From contig JAUSOD010000034.1 in assembly GCA_030656215.1 (NCBI GenBank), forward strand, positions 1 through 52,113: a DNA stretch of 52,113 nt, given 5' to 3'. Numbering within the stretch: position 1 is the stretch's first letter; each line of letters opens with the position of its first letter. The notes below the pieces were generated by a model, which saw nothing but the letters and a program-made list of their open reading frames with translations, was not told the origin of the DNA and did no database searches. Position numbers and translations under genes: made by a program. This stretch comes from Azoarcus sp. (GTDB taxonomy: Bacteria; Pseudomonadota; Gammaproteobacteria; Burkholderiales; Rhodocyclaceae). Positions 49,767 through 52,113 of the stretch are shown here, in pieces.

Positions 49767-51221
49767 ATGAACTCGCAACCCCAAACCCCTGCCGCCGACG
49801 CACCCGACGCGACGCCGGCCACCGCGCCCAGCTCCGTCACGGCCACCGGCCCCGCCTTTGCCGAACTGGTGCTCGCGCCCGAAGTCCTCGCCAACCTGAA
49901 CCAGCTCGGCTACGTCACGATGACGCCGATCCAGGCCGCGGCCTTGCCGCTGGCGCTGGCCGGACACGACCTGATCGCCCAGGCCAAGACCGGCTCGGGC
50001 AAGACCGCCACCTTCGCCCTGCCCCTGCTGGGCAAACTCAACGCCCGCAGCCTGCGGGTGCAGGCCATGGTGCTGTGTCCCACGCGCGAGCTCGCCGACC
50101 AGGTGGCGAAGGAGATCCGCCGCCTGGCCCGCGCCGCGGAGAACATCAAGGTGCTGACGCTATGTGGCGGTTCGCCGATCCGGCCGCAGATCAACAGCCT
50201 GGAGCATGGCGCGCACGTGGTGGTCGGCACCCCAGGGCGGCTGCTCGACCACCTGCAGCGCGACAGCCTCAAGCTCGATGCGCTCAACACCTTGGTGCTG
50301 GACGAAGCCGACCGCATGCTCGACATGGGCTTCTTCGACGACATCGTCGCGGTTGCCCGCGCCTGTCCGCCGCACCGTCAGACCCTGCTGTTCTCCGCCA
50401 CCTACCCGGACGGAATCGCGAAGCTTGCCGCCCAGTTCCTGCGCCAGCCGCGCGAGGTGAAGCTGGAAGAGCAGCACGACAGCGGCAAGATCCGCCAGCG
50501 CTTCTACGAGGTGGAACACGAACAGCGCCTGGAAGCCGTCGTGCAGCTACTGCTGCACTACCGCCCGGTGAGCACGCTCGCCTTCTGCAACACCCGCCAG
50601 CAATGCCGCGATCTGCTCGAGGTACTTCAGGCCCACGGCATCCAGGCGCTGGCGCTGCACGGCGAACTCGAACAGCGCGAGCGCGACCAGGTGCTGGTGC
50701 AGTTTGCCAGCCGCAGTTGCTCGGTGCTGGTCGCCACCGACGTCGCCGCGCGCGGCCTCGACATTGCCGGGCTAGAAGCGGTGATCAACGTTGATGTGAC
50801 CCCCGACCCCGAGATCCACGTGCATCGCATCGGCCGTACCGGCCGTGCCGACGACAACGGCTGGGCGCTGAGCCTGGCCAGCCGCGCCGACCAGCGCCGC
50901 ATTGCCGGTATCGCCCAGGCGCAAGGCTTCGAGCCCGAGTGGCACAAGCTCGACGAGCTTCAGCCCACCAGCGACGCGCCTTTGCTGCCGCCAATGGCGA
51001 CGCTGCAGATCCTGGGCGGGCGCAAGGAGAAGTTTCGCCCCGGCGACGTGCTCGGCGCACTGACCGGCGATGGCGCTTTTACCCGCGAGCAGGTAGGTAA
51101 GATCCAGGTCACCGATGCTTACACCTACGTTGCGGTCGCACGGGCTATTGTTGATCAGGCACTGCGCAAGCTTGCGGAAGGCACGCTCAAGGGCAAACGG
51201 GTCAAGGTCAGGCTGCTCTAA
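49767..51221 (+). CDS. dbpA: ATP-dependent RNA helicase DbpA
   Basis: The 484-residue DEAD-box helicase acts in assembly of the large ribosomal subunit. Motifs in order: Q-motif MTPIQAAALP, motif I AKTGSGKT, Ia PTRELADQV, Ib TPGRLLDH, II DEAD in VLDEADRMLDMGF, III SAT, V ATDVAARGLDI, VI HRIGRTGR. The C-terminal domain (about residues 410-484: ATLQILGGRKEKFRPGDVLGAL, GKIQVTDAYTYVAVA, LKGKRVKVRLL) is the DbpA RNA-recognition domain that binds 23S rRNA hairpin 92. An Ala/Pro/Thr-rich extension of about 25 residues precedes the core. Confidence 0.95.
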   Translation: MNSQPQTPAADAPDATPATAPSSVTATGPAFAELVLAPEVLANLNQLGYVTMTPIQAAALPLALAGHDLIAQAKTGSGKTATFALPLLGKLNARSLRVQAMVLCPTRELADQVAKEIRRLARAAENIKVLTLCGGSPIRPQINSLEHGAHVVVGTPGRLLDHLQRDSLKLDALNTLVLDEADRMLDMGFFDDIVAVARACPPHRQTLLFSATYPDGIAKLAAQFLRQPREVKLEEQHDSGKIRQRFYEVEHEQRLEAVVQLLLHYRPVSTLAFCNTRQQCRDLLEVLQAHGIQALALHGELEQRERDQVLVQFASRSCSVLVATDVAARGLDIAGLEAVINVDVTPDPEIHVHRIGRTGRADDNGWALSLASRADQRRIAGIAQAQGFEPEWHKLDELQPTSDAPLLPPMATLQILGGRKEKFRPGDVLGALTGDGAFTREQVGKIQVTDAYTYVAVARAIVDQALRKLAEGTLKGKRVKVRLL

Positions 51222-51275
51222 CAGCCGATCGAACTTGAGCCATCAGCCCGGGCTCGCAACAACAGGAAAACAGTC

Positions 51276-51884
51276 ATGCAAAACAGAACACGACAGGCGG
51301 GCCTGATTGCCGCATTCATCTTCGGTGCATTCGCCAGCGCCCCCAGCTTTGCCGACAAACCGGATCACGCCGGCGGCGGCAAGGGCAATGGCGGTGGCAA
51401 CGGCAAGTACGAACAGCGCGACAAGGGTAACGCCGACCGCCGCGGCGATCCGCGCGCGAGCGACCAGCGCTACGAGCGCAGCGGTGACCGCCCGCGCAGC
51501 AGCGCCAGCCGGGACGATCGTAACGCCCCCCAGGCTCGCGACGGCCGCAGCAGCAACACCACCGTGGTCATCCATCATTTTGACGACCATCGCCGCACTG
51601 TCGCGCGCGACTACTATCACCAGCACTATTCCAAGGGCCGCTGCCCGCCGGGACTGGCTAAGAAACACAACGGCTGCATGCCGCCGGGACAGGCGCGGAA
51701 GTGGTCGAAAGGACGGCCGCTGCCACGCGACGTGATCTACTACGATCTGCCCCCGGCGCTCGTCATCCAGCTTGGCGCGCCCCCGCCGCGTCATCGCTAC
51801 GTGCGAGTGGCCGCCGACATCCTGCTGATCGCCGTCGGTACCGGCATGGTGGTGGATGCGATCGAGGATCTGAGCCGGATGTGA
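51276..51884 (+). CDS. CigR/RcnB-like exported protein
   Basis: The 202-residue protein has a signal peptide (to about residue 26, PSFA) and a disordered Gly/Arg/Asp-rich stretch (residues 30-90). The C-terminal domain has RDYYHQHYSKGRCPPGLAKKHNGCMPPGQARKW, PRDVIYYDLPPALVIQLG and the closing membrane-like VAADILLIAVGTGMVVDAIEDL. CPPGLAKKxNGCxPPGQAKKW is the hallmark of the CigR/RcnB-like family, which includes a Salmonella anti-virulence regulator. Its role in a free-living bacterium is unknown. It follows dbpA by 54 bases. Confidence 0.82.
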   Translation: MQNRTRQAGLIAAFIFGAFASAPSFADKPDHAGGGKGNGGGNGKYEQRDKGNADRRGDPRASDQRYERSGDRPRSSASRDDRNAPQARDGRSSNTTVVIHHFDDHRRTVARDYYHQHYSKGRCPPGLAKKHNGCMPPGQARKWSKGRPLPRDVIYYDLPPALVIQLGAPPPRHRYVRVAADILLIAVGTGMVVDAIEDLSRM

Positions 51885-52052
51885 ATTGCGGATGTGGATT
51901 GAATACGCAGGTATCCGTATCCTTTTCGAGCACCAACCCCCGACACAGCAGCAGCCGATACTGTTTCCGGGTCAACCACTTCTCCCGGGCACCGCCAGTT
52001 GTGTGCGTCAAGTTGTGCAATTTGGGTGAGCACGGCATGGTTGATGTGATTT

Positions 52053-52099
52053 CGCTTTCAGCGCCGCGCAGGGCGTAGCCCGAAGCGGCGCTGAAAGCG
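52053..52099. repeat. Strong stem-loop at the end of the window
   Basis: CGCTTTCAGCGCCGC (52053-52067) and GCGGCGCTGAAAGCG (52085-52099) are perfectly complementary over 15 bases, with a 17-base loop containing a nested GGGC-GTA-GCCC. No T-run follows within the window. The tail 51885-52113 holds no gene that I can support; the unit may be a repeat element or belong to a gene beyond the edge. Confidence 0.6.
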
Positions 52100-52113
52100 G
52101 GTGGCGGCCTCAC

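Noticed and set aside
52010-52113. An integron attC site or the end of an insertion sequence at the right edge
   Set aside because: The stem-loop lacks the GTTRRRY core sites of attC, and no transposase sequence is present inside the window.

Overview
The window looks like a chromosomal segment of a beta-proteobacterium, most likely a Rhodocyclales member of the Thauera/Azoarcus/Aromatoleum kind. This is inferred from high G+C with strong GC3 bias, a Cys-type membrane formate dehydrogenase operon with DUF3305/DUF3306 partners, a PEP-CTERM protein and a type II QueF. I found no rRNA, tRNA, CRISPR array or intact insertion sequence.

Layout. (1) 31-9531, minus strand: a respiratory formate dehydrogenase operon (multi-cluster Fe-S protein, TorD-like chaperone, Tat peptide, FdhA, FdhB, lipoprotein, cytochrome b FdhC, small periplasmic protein), preceded by the DUF3306/DUF3305 pair. 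A candidate sigma-54 promoter and a long inverted repeat lie before it. (2) 9660-14651: a DUF2520 reductase-like protein, queF, a SulP transporter with a universal stress protein, and a DksA/TraR-type zinc-finger protein. (3) 14694-20945: an oxyanion block with an orphan tungstate-binding TupA, a ModE-HTH/PBP-fusion regulator, modABC with modE, and a two-domain molbindin. It presumably supplies Mo or W to the formate dehydrogenase. (4) 21254-25089: a PEP-CTERM protein behind a very good sigma-54 promoter, a UGT-like glycosyltransferase and alanine racemase. (5) 25203-29109: a Tsx-like outer-membrane channel divergent from an NMT1/SsuA-type ABC importer with a near-perfect sigma-54 promoter.

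(6) 29290-33919: two tandem FIST-domain sensor modules, one paired with a PAS-GGDEF diguanylate cyclase and one with a histidine kinase. The two effectors share a homologous N-terminal linker, which resembles the NosP type of sensor/effector pairing. (7) 34153-35568: two lipoproteins (Sel1-repeat and CsgG-like). (8) 35655-42917, minus strand: urtABCDE for urea import with a LysR gene as the last cistron, a hairpin after urtA and a large inverted repeat between urtB and urtC. (9) 43209-48380: putP-putA for proline use, with putP of clearly lower G+C than its neighbours. (10) 48661-52113: a DUF6644/DUF6152 pair, dbpA and a CigR/RcnB-like protein.

Taken together, the window carries formate respiration with its metal supply, and several nitrogen or carbon scavenging systems (urea, proline, possibly a nucleoside or N-heterocycle). 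Sigma-54 sites stand before the formate dehydrogenase operon, the PEP-CTERM gene and the ABC importer. Three genes (DUF2520, queF, dbpA) have a -10 hexamer 5-7 bases before their ATG and no Shine-Dalgarno sequence, which suggests leaderless mRNAs. Protein calls rest on recognised motifs and neighbourhood, and promoter and operator calls rest on reading by eye.
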